This document shows, piece by piece, positions 51,866-60,205 of a stretch of DNA of 64,000 nt. The stretch lies in the NCBI GenBank assembly GCA_000955795.1, contig JYOB01000016.1, forward strand, positions 521,908-585,907. Direction: 5' to 3'. The translations under genes were made by a program, and so were the position numbers. The notes under the pieces were generated by a model. The model was not told the DNA's origin and did no database searches. It saw only the letters and a program-made list of their open reading frames with translations. Origin of the DNA: Burkholderiaceae bacterium 26. Its GTDB lineage: Bacteria; Pseudomonadota; Gammaproteobacteria; Burkholderiales; Burkholderiaceae. The stretch's first letter is position 1, and every line of letters starts with the position of its first letter.

Positions 51866-52498
51866 CTACTTGCCGGCAGCAAGCCGCCGCGCATGTTTGA
51901 GTGCGGTCACGATGTCGAGATACGCGCTCTCACGCGCCGCCGGCTCTGGGGCGCGCAGTGCGTATGACGGATGCCATGTCGCCAACACCGTACGGCCTTC
52001 ATGGCGCACCGGCTTGTTGAAATGCTCTTGCAGGCGCGCATGTGCATCGTCGAGCAACGCCTTCAACGCGGTCGCACCCAACGCCACCACCACCGCCGGC
52101 GCTTCCTGCTGCAGCTCGCGCTTCAGCCAGTACATGCAGGCTTGCACCTCGCGCTGCCCCGGCGTTTTGTGCAGGCGACGCTTGCCGCGCAGTTCCCATT
52201 TGAAGTGCTTCACCGCGTTGGTAATGAACACCTCGTCCCGCGGGATGCCGGCGTCTTCCAGCGCACGGTCGAGCAGCTTCCCCGCAGGACCCACAAACGG
52301 CTTGCCGGCCAGGTCTTCGCCGTCACCGGGCTGCTCGCCAACAAGCATGATGCGAGCGCGCCGCTTGCCCTCGCCGGGTACGGCTTGCGTGGCGTGCCGC
52401 CAGAGATCGCAGCGGCGGCACGCGGCGAGCGAATCCGGCTGTTGGTCGGGGTCGGTCTCGTCGCTGGCGGGCGGGGAAGCGGGAGGAGGTTTCTTCAT
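51866..52498 (-). CDS. udgX: UdgX-type uracil-DNA glycosylase
   Basis: 210 residues. An N-terminal Cys cluster (CRRCDLW) for the [4Fe-4S] cluster is followed by family motif I GEQPGDGEDLAGKPFVGPAG near residue 55 and ATWHPSYAL motif II near residue 170. Between them is NAVKHFKWELRGKRRLHKTPG with the KRRxH loop; its His110 corresponds to His109 of Mycobacterium smegmatis UdgX, which binds covalently to DNA at uracil. It therefore belongs to the suicidal, tightly DNA-linking UdgX group, not to ordinary family 4 UDG. The start is uncertain: MKKPPPAS at 52498 has no clear RBS and the frame extends further upstream. Confidence 0.85.
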   Translation of the reverse strand: MKKPPPASPPASDETDPDQQPDSLAACRRCDLWRHATQAVPGEGKRRARIMLVGEQPGDGEDLAGKPFVGPAGKLLDRALEDAGIPRDEVFITNAVKHFKWELRGKRRLHKTPGQREVQACMYWLKRELQQEAPAVVVALGATALKALLDDAHARLQEHFNKPVRHEGRTVLATWHPSYALRAPEPAARESAYLDIVTALKHARRLAAGK

Positions 52499-52599
52499 GG
52501 GCAGGCAGATGAGAACAACAACGACAAAGCAACCCGAATGCCACTGCGCCCATGTGGAACGCACGTTGCTTGGTCTCCCGCATTGACGAGGAGACCACT

Positions 52600-53850
52600 T
52601 TGGAAGCTGCATCGAATGTTCCATTGGACCGGCGGCGCCGGCTCGGCAACTGGCTGCCGGAAGGCGAGGCGCAACTTGCGGCGTTCCGCATCGAACTGGT
52701 TGTGCAAGCGCTGTCTCGTCCGTCAAAGACGCCCTCAGTGGCTGCCGTGCGCGCGCTTGCCAACCTGATCGATGGCGAGCCCGCATTGCGCATGCACCTC
52801 GCACGCGCCATCGACGAAGCGAAGGAGCGCGGATACGAACTCGGCTACAAGGACAGCGCAGAACTGCTGCTCGCCATTGACCACATCGTTACGTGCGCGC
52901 CGCGCTTCAGCGAGAAGGCGCTGGTGATCTGTCCGCTCAATGCACTGCTCGATTGGCCGATGTGCATGCCATCCGGCTACGCGCTGTTCCGTGACCGGCG
53001 CTTCAACGATGCGCTCGAGGCGGTGCTCAATGGCTGGAGCGCTTTCCTCAGCGGTCCGCATTCGCGTGCCTATCTGAACACGCGCGAGCCCGACGGCTGG
53101 TTCAGCCCCGAAGCGACACGGCGTATCGGCATGGAGCAGTTTTTGTGCGATCCGTCGCAGCCGTACTGGGGCTTTACCTCTTGGAACGACTTCTTTACGC
53201 GCCGCTTTCGTGCCGGCATGCGACCCGTAGCGGGCGAGGGCGACAACAAGTTGATCGTCAGCGCGTGCGAGGCCGCGCCCTACAACATCAGCCACGATGC
53301 GCGCTACGAAGACGCGTTCTGGATCAAGGCGCAGCCGTATTCATTGCGCGACGTCTTCGGACCGGGCAAGGCTCACCTCGCGGAGCGGTTTGCAGGCGGC
53401 AGCGTTTACCAGGCTTTCCTGAGTGCCTACAACTATCACCGCTGGCATGCGCCCGTCGCAGGCACCATCGTCGATACCTTCCACGTAGACGGCACGTACT
53501 ACTCGTGCGTGGAATCGGAAGGCGGTGACCCGGAAGGGCTGAACGATTCACAAGGCTACAGCGCAGCCATGGCCGCACGCGCGGTCATCACCATTGCTTG
53601 CGACGATCCGGCGGTGGGCACCGTCGGTTGCGTGTTCATCGGCATGGCGGAGGTGTCGTCGTGCATGGTCGACGTGACGCCGGGCCAGCATGTTTGCAAG
53701 GGCGAGGAGCTCGGCTACTTCCAGTACGGCGGATCGACGTACTGCATGTTCTTCCAGCCCGGTGTAGTGGATGCCTTCGTCGTGCAGCCGCCGTTCTCGC
53801 ACGACACGCCGCCAGTGCGCGTCAACGCCGCACTGGCGCGTGCCAGATAG
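52600..53850 (+). CDS. PsiD-like phosphatidylserine-decarboxylase-family protein, probable amino acid decarboxylase
   Basis: 416 residues from TTG 52600 (GAGGAG upstream); ATG 52552 gives 432. An N-terminal PSDC domain (about 15-150) is followed by the PSD domain with PYWGFTSWNDFFTRRFR, ISACE-like VSACEAAPYN and YNYHRWHAPVAGTI. The self-cleaving serine for the pyruvoyl group is in YGGST (Ser379). The middle blocks closely resemble the fungal L-tryptophan decarboxylase PsiD. Like it, this enzyme lacks membrane-targeting features of true phosphatidylserine decarboxylases. It may decarboxylate an aromatic amino acid. It is divergent from udgX and converges on the glutamate dehydrogenase gene. 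Confidence 0.85.
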   Translation: MEAASNVPLDRRRRLGNWLPEGEAQLAAFRIELVVQALSRPSKTPSVAAVRALANLIDGEPALRMHLARAIDEAKERGYELGYKDSAELLLAIDHIVTCAPRFSEKALVICPLNALLDWPMCMPSGYALFRDRRFNDALEAVLNGWSAFLSGPHSRAYLNTREPDGWFSPEATRRIGMEQFLCDPSQPYWGFTSWNDFFTRRFRAGMRPVAGEGDNKLIVSACEAAPYNISHDARYEDAFWIKAQPYSLRDVFGPGKAHLAERFAGGSVYQAFLSAYNYHRWHAPVAGTIVDTFHVDGTYYSCVESEGGDPEGLNDSQGYSAAMAARAVITIACDDPAVGTVGCVFIGMAEVSSCMVDVTPGQHVCKGEELGYFQYGGSTYCMFFQPGVVDAFVVQPPFSHDTPPVRVNAALARAR

Positions 53851-53859
53851 CGGCGTTGA

Positions 53860-56800
53860 TCAAGCGTCGACCTCCGCCAGTGCGTTGAGGCCCACCGACA
53901 GCATCGCCAGATCGGCCGAGCCCGCAGCGACCTGATCGGCAATCACGCGGTTGTAGCGCGCCAGCGCTTCCTGTCGCGTGCCGCGCCATGTGTCGATGAG
54001 GGCTTCGGCGCTCGCGCCAGGGGCCGCATTTTGCAACACCGATTGCGTGAGCCGACGCCGCAGTTGCCCCAGTTCTTCGAGCAGCGTCGCGCGCGCCAGC
54101 ATCTGCCAATGCGTTTGTGTCGGTAGGCCGAGAATGCCGCCCTGCAGCCACCCGTAACCCAGTGGCTGGTCGAGGGCAAAGTACACGCGTGCGGCGAGCC
54201 GCGCATCGCAGCCACCGGCCGTAGCGACCTCCGCAATGTCGAGCAACGACACGCGCGCCGGCACGCCAGTTGCCACGCGGGCCAGTGCCTCCGGCACACC
54301 GGCTTCGGTAAAGACCTGCCGCTGCTGTGCGGCGGCTCGCGCAGATTCCTCCGGTTGCAGCGCGTCAATCTCGGGTGCGAGCGCATCGACCGCAGACCGG
54401 AAGTGCTCGACCGCGGTCGGCACATCCCCCACGCGTCGCCGCAGGAACCACAGCGTCGCGCGCTCATGCAACTGCGCGAGCGCCGTGAACAGGGCAGTTT
54501 GCGTTTCGTGCGGCACCTGGGCATCCAGGGCATCGACTTGTTGCCAGAGCGCGTCGAGCCGGTAGACCGCGCGTGCAACGAGGCTTGCCCACACCACGGC
54601 AAGCGGCTCTGCGCCGGTTTCTTCGGCCATCCGGTGCACGAAGGTCACACCCGCGCGGTTGACGAGCGCGTTGGCGTGCATCGTCGCCAGAATCTCGCGA
54701 CGCAGCGTGTGCCGGGGGATCGACGTAGCGCAACGCGTGTGCAGCGGCTTCGGAAAATAGTCCGGCAGACCATCGGCCACGAAAGGCTGGTCGGGCAGGT
54801 CGCTGCTCAGCAGCACGTCGTACAGCCACATCTTGCTGTAGGCCATCAGCACGGCGCGCTCGGGCGTGGTGAGGCCGCCGCCGCTTGCCCGGCGGGCGTC
54901 GATGTCTTCATCGGCGGGCAGGAATTCGATCGCGCGGTTCAGGCGCCCGCCACGTTCCAGATAACGCATCAGCCGCGCCTCGGGGTCGAGCCACAGCGCC
55001 GCGCGCGTGCGTGCCAGCGACAGCGCCTGCGTCTGGAAGTAGTTGTCGCGCAGCACCAGTTCGCCCACCTCGTCGGTCATCTCGGCCAGCAGCGTGTTGC
55101 GCTGCTTGAGCGTCATCTCGCCGTCGGCCACGACCAACCCCAGCAGGATCTTGATGTTGACCTCGTGGTCTGAACAATCCACGCCGGCGGAGTTGTCGAT
55201 GGCATCGGTGTTGATGCGCCCGCCATGCTGCGCGTACTCGATGCGGCCGAGCTGCGTGCAGCCCAGGTTGCCGCCTTCTGCCACGACCTTGCAGCGCAGC
55301 TCGGCGCCGTTCACGCGCAGGCCATCGTTGGCCCGGTCGCCCACCTGGGCATGCGTTTCGGTGCTGGCCTTGATGTAGGTGCCGATGCCGCCGTTGTAGA
55401 GCAGATCAGCAGGCGCCTTGAGGATGGCGTGCAGCAGGTCGTTCGGCGCCATCTCGGTGGCCGTCACATCGAGCATGGCGCGCACCTCCGGCGTGAGCGC
55501 GATCGACTTGACCGTGCGCGGGAATATGCCGCCGCCCGGGCTGATCAGCGCCCGGTCGTAATCGGCCCAGCTTGAACGCGGCAGGTTGAACAGGCGCTCG
55601 CGCTCTGCAAAGCTCGTGGCCGCATCGGGCGACGGGTCGAGAAAGATGTGCCGATGGTCGAACGCTGCGAGCAGGCGGATATGGCGCGAGAGCAGCATGC
55701 CGTTGCCGAACACATCGCCCGACATGTCGCCCACGCCCACGACGGTGAAGTCCTGCGTCTGCGTATCGACGCCCATCTCGCTGAAATGCCGCTTGACCGA
55801 TTCCCATGCGCCACGCGCGGTGATGGCCATCTTCTTGTGGTCGTAGCCGACCGAGCCGCCGGAAGCGAAGGCGTCACCGAGCCAGAAGCCGTATTCGGCC
55901 GAGATGGCGTTGGCGTAGTCGGAGAACGTGGCCGTGCCCTTGTCGGCGGCGACGACCAGATAGGGATCGTCTTCGTCGTACCGCACGACATCGCGCGGCG
56001 GCACGACGCGGCCGTCGACGTAGTTGTCGGTCAGGTCGAGCAGCCCGCGCAGGAAGGTCTGGTAGCACGCCACGCCTTCGGCCAGATACGCGTCGCGATC
56101 GCTGGCGGGCGGCGGTTGCTTGACGACAAAGCCGCCTTTGGAGCCCACCGGCACGATGACCGTGTTCTTGACCATCTGTGCCTTGACCAGGCCCAGCACC
56201 TCGGTACGGAAATCCTCGCGCCGGTCAGACCAGCGCAAGCCGCCCCGCGCAACCTTGCCACCGCGCAGGTGCACGCCCTCCACGCGCGGCGAATACACCC
56301 AGATCTCGAACATCGGCTTGGGCTCGGGCAGGCCCGGCACGCGCGCCGGATCGAACTTGAACGACAGATAGGGCTTGGGCTGCCCCTGCCCGGCGTCCGG
56401 CAGGTTCTGGAAATAGTTCGTGCGTAGCGTGGCTTCCACCACGCCCAGGAACTGCCGCAGGATGCGGTCTTCATCCAGGTTGGGCACGTCTTCGAGCGCC
56501 TCGTCGATCTGCTTGCGCAGCGTTTCGCTCGCGCGCGAACGCTCGGCCTCGGCAAGGGCGGGGTCGAATCGCACCAGGAACAGCCGCACCAGCGCCCGCG
56601 CAATCGACGGATTGCCGTTCAGCGCGCTTTCCATATACGTATTGCTGAAGGTCGAACCGATCTGGCGGATGTAGCGCGCATACGCACGCAGGATGCGCAC
56701 CTCGCGCCAAGTCAGGCCGGCCTGCAGCACGAGGCGGTTGAGATCGTCGTTTTCCAGATCGCCGCACCAGATGCGCGCGAAGGCGTCTTCAAAGCGCGCG

Positions 56801-58782
56801 CGGGCTTCGTCCAGATCGACTTCACTGCCGTCGATGGTCTCCATGCCGAAGTCGTGCATCCAGATGGGGGCGGCATCGGCGGGTTCGATGCAGTAGGGGC
56901 GCTCTTCGTTGACGCGCACGCCCAGGTGTTCAAGCATCGGCAGGCTGTGCGACAGCGATGTCGGCTGGCCGGCGCGGTAGATCTTGAAACGCAGCGCACC
57001 GGGCGGCGCTTCGAGCGGCCGGTAAAGCTGCATGGTCAGCACCTTGTCCGCCGCATTGGCGGCGAGCAGCGGCTCCATCAGTTCGATGTCGCGCACGGCA
57101 AGGCGCGCGGCGTAGTCTTCGCGGAAGCCTGCTGGAAAGGCGCCTGCATAGCGGCGCAGCAGGCGGTTGCCGCGCTCCTCGCCGCCGCGTTCGAGCAGGG
57201 CGTCGGCCAGGTCGTCCTGCCAGCGCCGGGCGGCCTGAACGATGCGGTCTTCGAGTTCGGCAACGTCCACTTCGGGCACGTTGCCCGGCTGTGTGCGCAC
57301 GGTGATATGGATGCGCGCGAGCATTGATTCCGACAGCTGCGGCGTGAACTCCACGGCGGTGCCGTGATACGCCGCCTGCAGCAGGCCCTGGATGCGCACG
57401 CGCAGGTCGGTGTTGAACTTTTCGCGCGGCACGAACACAAGGCACGACACGAAACGGTCAAACGGATCACGGCGCACGAACAGTCGCGTGCGCTGGCGCT
57501 CTTGCAGCCGCAGGATGCCGAGTGCGATGTCGTGCAGCGCTTCGGCATCCATCTGGAACAACTCGTCGCGCGGGTATTGCTCCAGGATGGTGACCAGCGT
57601 CTTGGCCAGATGCCCGTCGGGTAGGAAGCCCGTGCGCCGGATCACGTCGGCCACCTTGCGGCGCACCAGCGGGATGTCTTCGGCCGGCACCATGTAGACG
57701 TTCGACGTGTACATCCCGAGGAAACGCCGTTGCCCACAGACGCGGCCTTCGGCGTCAAACAGCTTGATGCCGACGTAGTCGAGATACCCGGGGCGGTGCA
57801 CGGTCGCCCGCGAATTGGCCTTGGTGAGGAAGATGGGCTCGGGCGCGTCGATGAACTTGGCCGCGCCCGGTGCCAGGCGCGTCGTGTCTGGCGTGGAGGT
57901 GTCGCGCAGCGCTTCCCGCAGCACGCCCAGGCCGGTGCCCGGTATGCCGCGCAGGTAATGGCCATCGTCTTGCGTGATCAGTTCGTAATCACGATAGCCA
58001 AGGAAGGTGAAATGCCGCTCAAGCATCCAGGTGAGAAAGGCCTGCGTTTCGGCAATCTCGGCGCGTTCCACGTCACCGGTGGCGGGCTGTGCGGCGCGTA
58101 CGGCCAGTGCGTCGATGGCGGCCTGGGCTGCGGCCTGCATCGGCTTCCAGTCTTCCACCGTGGCACGCACGTCGCCCAGCACTCGCATCAGGCCGTCGTG
58201 CAATGCCTGCAGGCGTTCGGGCTCGGAGAACCGATCGACTTCGATGTGGATGGTTGATTCGAAGCGGGCAACGCCGTGGGTTTCCCTGTCCGCGTCGGCG
58301 GGTGTGTCGGGCATGTCGCCCGCAAGAGCCGCCGGGCGCTGTACGCCGCCACCGGCCGATACCGCCACGCGCATGCCTGCGCGATCGCGCTGTACGCGGT
58401 AGACGGGGTGGAAGGCGGAATGCAGCGCCAGCCCTTGCCGGTTGATCTCCATGGTCACGGAGTCGAACAGGAACGGCATGTCGTCGTTGACGATTTCAAC
58501 GACGGTGTGGCCGCAGTACCAGCCATGCTGTTCGAGGCTCGGGTTGTAGACCCGTACGCGGGGTTGCCCCGACACGAATTTCTGGCCGAGTTGCCAGTGC
58601 GCCATCGCCGCGCCGTAGAGGTCGGCAACGCTGCGCGAGATGACGTCTTCGGGGTCTGCCAGGCCGTAGTAATGCCGCAGGAACGGCTCGAACAGGTCGG
58701 CAATATCGGGCGCACGTTCGCGCGCCAGGGCCACTGCATCCGCCATGTGCTGGCGGACCTTGTCTTCGTGCTGGGCAGGCAT
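53860..58782 (-). CDS. gdhB: NAD-specific glutamate dehydrogenase, large (GDH-180) type
   Basis: 1,640 residues, the usual size of the 180 kDa GDH. A long N-terminal regulatory part with ACT-like repeats (about 1-650) precedes the catalytic dehydrogenase core with GGLRWSDRREDFRTEVLGLVK-type sequence near residue 840, VPVGSKGGFVVK with the catalytic Lys, and VVGVGDMSGDVFGNG in the NAD fold. A C-terminal helical part ends at 53860. It deaminates L-glutamate to 2-oxoglutarate with NAD+ in amino acid catabolism. ATG 58782 follows GGGAGCC and gives MPAQHEDK; the in-frame 58839 start is less likely. It is a single-gene transcript. Confidence 0.95.
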   Translation of the reverse strand: MPAQHEDKVRQHMADAVALARERAPDIADLFEPFLRHYYGLADPEDVISRSVADLYGAAMAHWQLGQKFVSGQPRVRVYNPSLEQHGWYCGHTVVEIVNDDMPFLFDSVTMEINRQGLALHSAFHPVYRVQRDRAGMRVAVSAGGGVQRPAALAGDMPDTPADADRETHGVARFESTIHIEVDRFSEPERLQALHDGLMRVLGDVRATVEDWKPMQAAAQAAIDALAVRAAQPATGDVERAEIAETQAFLTWMLERHFTFLGYRDYELITQDDGHYLRGIPGTGLGVLREALRDTSTPDTTRLAPGAAKFIDAPEPIFLTKANSRATVHRPGYLDYVGIKLFDAEGRVCGQRRFLGMYTSNVYMVPAEDIPLVRRKVADVIRRTGFLPDGHLAKTLVTILEQYPRDELFQMDAEALHDIALGILRLQERQRTRLFVRRDPFDRFVSCLVFVPREKFNTDLRVRIQGLLQAAYHGTAVEFTPQLSESMLARIHITVRTQPGNVPEVDVAELEDRIVQAARRWQDDLADALLERGGEERGNRLLRRYAGAFPAGFREDYAARLAVRDIELMEPLLAANAADKVLTMQLYRPLEAPPGALRFKIYRAGQPTSLSHSLPMLEHLGVRVNEERPYCIEPADAAPIWMHDFGMETIDGSEVDLDEARARFEDAFARIWCGDLENDDLNRLVLQAGLTWREVRILRAYARYIRQIGSTFSNTYMESALNGNPSIARALVRLFLVRFDPALAEAERSRASETLRKQIDEALEDVPNLDEDRILRQFLGVVEATLRTNYFQNLPDAGQGQPKPYLSFKFDPARVPGLPEPKPMFEIWVYSPRVEGVHLRGGKVARGGLRWSDRREDFRTEVLGLVKAQMVKNTVIVPVGSKGGFVVKQPPPASDRDAYLAEGVACYQTFLRGLLDLTDNYVDGRVVPPRDVVRYDEDDPYLVVAADKGTATFSDYANAISAEYGFWLGDAFASGGSVGYDHKKMAITARGAWESVKRHFSEMGVDTQTQDFTVVGVGDMSGDVFGNGMLLSRHIRLLAAFDHRHIFLDPSPDAATSFAERERLFNLPRSSWADYDRALISPGGGIFPRTVKSIALTPEVRAMLDVTATEMAPNDLLHAILKAPADLLYNGGIGTYIKASTETHAQVGDRANDGLRVNGAELRCKVVAEGGNLGCTQLGRIEYAQHGGRINTDAIDNSAGVDCSDHEVNIKILLGLVVADGEMTLKQRNTLLAEMTDEVGELVLRDNYFQTQALSLARTRAALWLDPEARLMRYLERGGRLNRAIEFLPADEDIDARRASGGGLTTPERAVLMAYSKMWLYDVLLSSDLPDQPFVADGLPDYFPKPLHTRCATSIPRHTLRREILATMHANALVNRAGVTFVHRMAEETGAEPLAVVWASLVARAVYRLDALWQQVDALDAQVPHETQTALFTALAQLHERATLWFLRRRVGDVPTAVEHFRSAVDALAPEIDALQPEESARAAAQQRQVFTEAGVPEALARVATGVPARVSLLDIAEVATAGGCDARLAARVYFALDQPLGYGWLQGGILGLPTQTHWQMLARATLLEELGQLRRRLTQSVLQNAAPGASAEALIDTWRGTRQEALARYNRVIADQVAAGSADLAMLSVGLNALAEVDA

Positions 58783-58938
58783 GAGGCGGCTCCCGAAGAA
58801 GGGCTGCCTCATGCTACGCCGCGTGCCCATGGCTGGCAATCAGCGTGCGCGGCGCACAGCTTTTCAGATGCCGCTGTGTGCAGTGCAGCGAGAGAACAGG
58901 TGGTTCACTCGCTACTTGTGGCGTGCATCAGCGACGCG

Positions 58939-59271
58939 TCATCCAGCCTTTAAGACGTTGATGCGCAGGGCCGGCTCACCCGCCGCGATGGCCAGCAGGC
59001 GGTCCACATTCGGGTGGGCGCCGGGGCGGTTGCGTGCGTCGATGGTGTGTTCGGCAAACACGGCCAGGCCGTGCTCGGCGGCCTTGGCGTCGAGCTGGCC
59101 GAACGTCTGCTGCAGGTAGTGATACACCGCCACCGAACCTTGCTTGCCGGGCTTGTTTTCGATATCAGCCACCACGGCGCCCTGGCCGTCGACAAGATCG
59201 ATGCGTTCGATGCCGTCAATGGCGGGCAGTTGGGCGAGGTTGTCCTTGAATACGCTGGTCGGTTGAATCAC
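58939..59271 (-). CDS. DUF2322 family protein
   Basis: 110 residues (MIQPTSVFKDNLAQLPAIDG...) with a compact alpha/beta fold and the conserved HYLQQTFGQLDAKAAEHGLAVFAEHTIDARNRPGAHPNVDRLL segment split over two strands and a helix. I recognise it as DUF2322, a small conserved protein of beta- and gamma-proteobacteria with unknown function. There is no signal peptide, so it is cytoplasmic. It is a single gene, 156 bases before the glutamate dehydrogenase start on the same strand. Confidence 0.7.
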   Translation of the reverse strand: MIQPTSVFKDNLAQLPAIDGIERIDLVDGQGAVVADIENKPGKQGSVAVYHYLQQTFGQLDAKAAEHGLAVFAEHTIDARNRPGAHPNVDRLLAIAAGEPALRINVLKAG

Positions 59272-59348
59272 TGCGATAGCTCCGTTGGTTGATCAGGCGG
59301 GCCGTATGTTAACGGCTCCGGCCCTGCCCGCGCGAGCTTGCGCGTTCT

Positions 59349-59744
59349 TCAGCGTTTGGCGCCGGCCTTGTTCACGGCAATGGCTGCCTGGATGAGCGCC
59401 TTCAACGCTTTCTCGTTCACCTTGTCGCCCTCACGGAAATCGATGGCGCGGCGGGTGTTGCCGTCCAGGCTGGAATTGAACAGGCCGGAAGGGTCGGGCA
59501 CGGAGGCGCCCTTGGCAAACGTCATCTTCACCGTCTGCTTGTAGGCCTCGCCGGTGCAGATCAGGCCATGGTGCGACCACACGGGCACGCTCCATTTCCA
59601 TTCCTCCACCACGTCGGGGTCGGCCGCCCGGACGATGGCGCGCAGGCGGGCGAGTATCTCGCCGCGCCAGTCGTCCAGCTCTGCAATGCGCGCGTCGATC
59701 AGTTCGGACGCGGGTGCGGCGGTGTCCTGCGTGCTCTTCTTCAT
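59349..59744 (-). CDS. DUF1801 family protein (YdhG/YjbR-like)
   Basis: 131 residues from ATG 59744 with a strong GGAGGC site; the frame runs on to 59975 in AT-rich non-protein-like sequence. Features are ELIDARIAELDDWRGEILARLRAIV (helix), EEWKWSVPVWSHHGLICTG and KMTFAKGASVPDPSGLFN, which fit the DUF1801/YdhG fold of small proteins with a frataxin-like surface. No catalytic residue is evident and the role is unknown. It is a single gene. Confidence 0.75.
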   Translation of the reverse strand: MKKSTQDTAAPASELIDARIAELDDWRGEILARLRAIVRAADPDVVEEWKWSVPVWSHHGLICTGEAYKQTVKMTFAKGASVPDPSGLFNSSLDGNTRRAIDFREGDKVNEKALKALIQAAIAVNKAGAKR

Positions 59745-60205
59745 GTGTCTGCCTCCGTGGTGGGCCCAAGCAAACCATTCTGGCAGGAACATGGGCCGGT
59801 AGCCACTTGGCAACGGTGGGCGAGATACGCCATCAGGCTCAGCGCCGGGACACTGAGAAACGCCTTTTTCTGCTTTTGGAATCGAGGCGAAAAAATAATG
59901 CGAGAAATAAAAAAGAAAATAAGACGGCGCTGAGTTAACGGCGATGAGAAAAATAACTTTAGCGATTTCGTGCAATTCCCCTACTTGAGTGGGGATGTCA
60001 AACGATTTCGCCGGGAATCCAAGTGCCGCGCGGGTATGCGGCGCAATGCCTGCGCACGGAAATTCAATACCGCAATGTCCAGATGGTTGATGCGACGGTC
60101 ATCGATTGGTCATCTTTCGACTTTAATAATTGCGCCTCCGATGTTCAGGAAAACATATTGAGGCATCCCCCCTTTCAGGGGGTGACTGAATCGAGAGAAT
60201 TTCAA
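59745..60205. other. AT-rich promoter region before the sensory kinase
   Basis: 461 bases without a credible gene; 59875-60000 and 60115-60160 are clearly AT-rich, which suits promoters for both the DUF1801 gene and the kinase. A small hairpin CCCCC-TTTCA-GGGGG (60168-60182) lies 23 bases before the kinase start and could affect its translation. No known operator was recognised. Confidence 0.4.
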
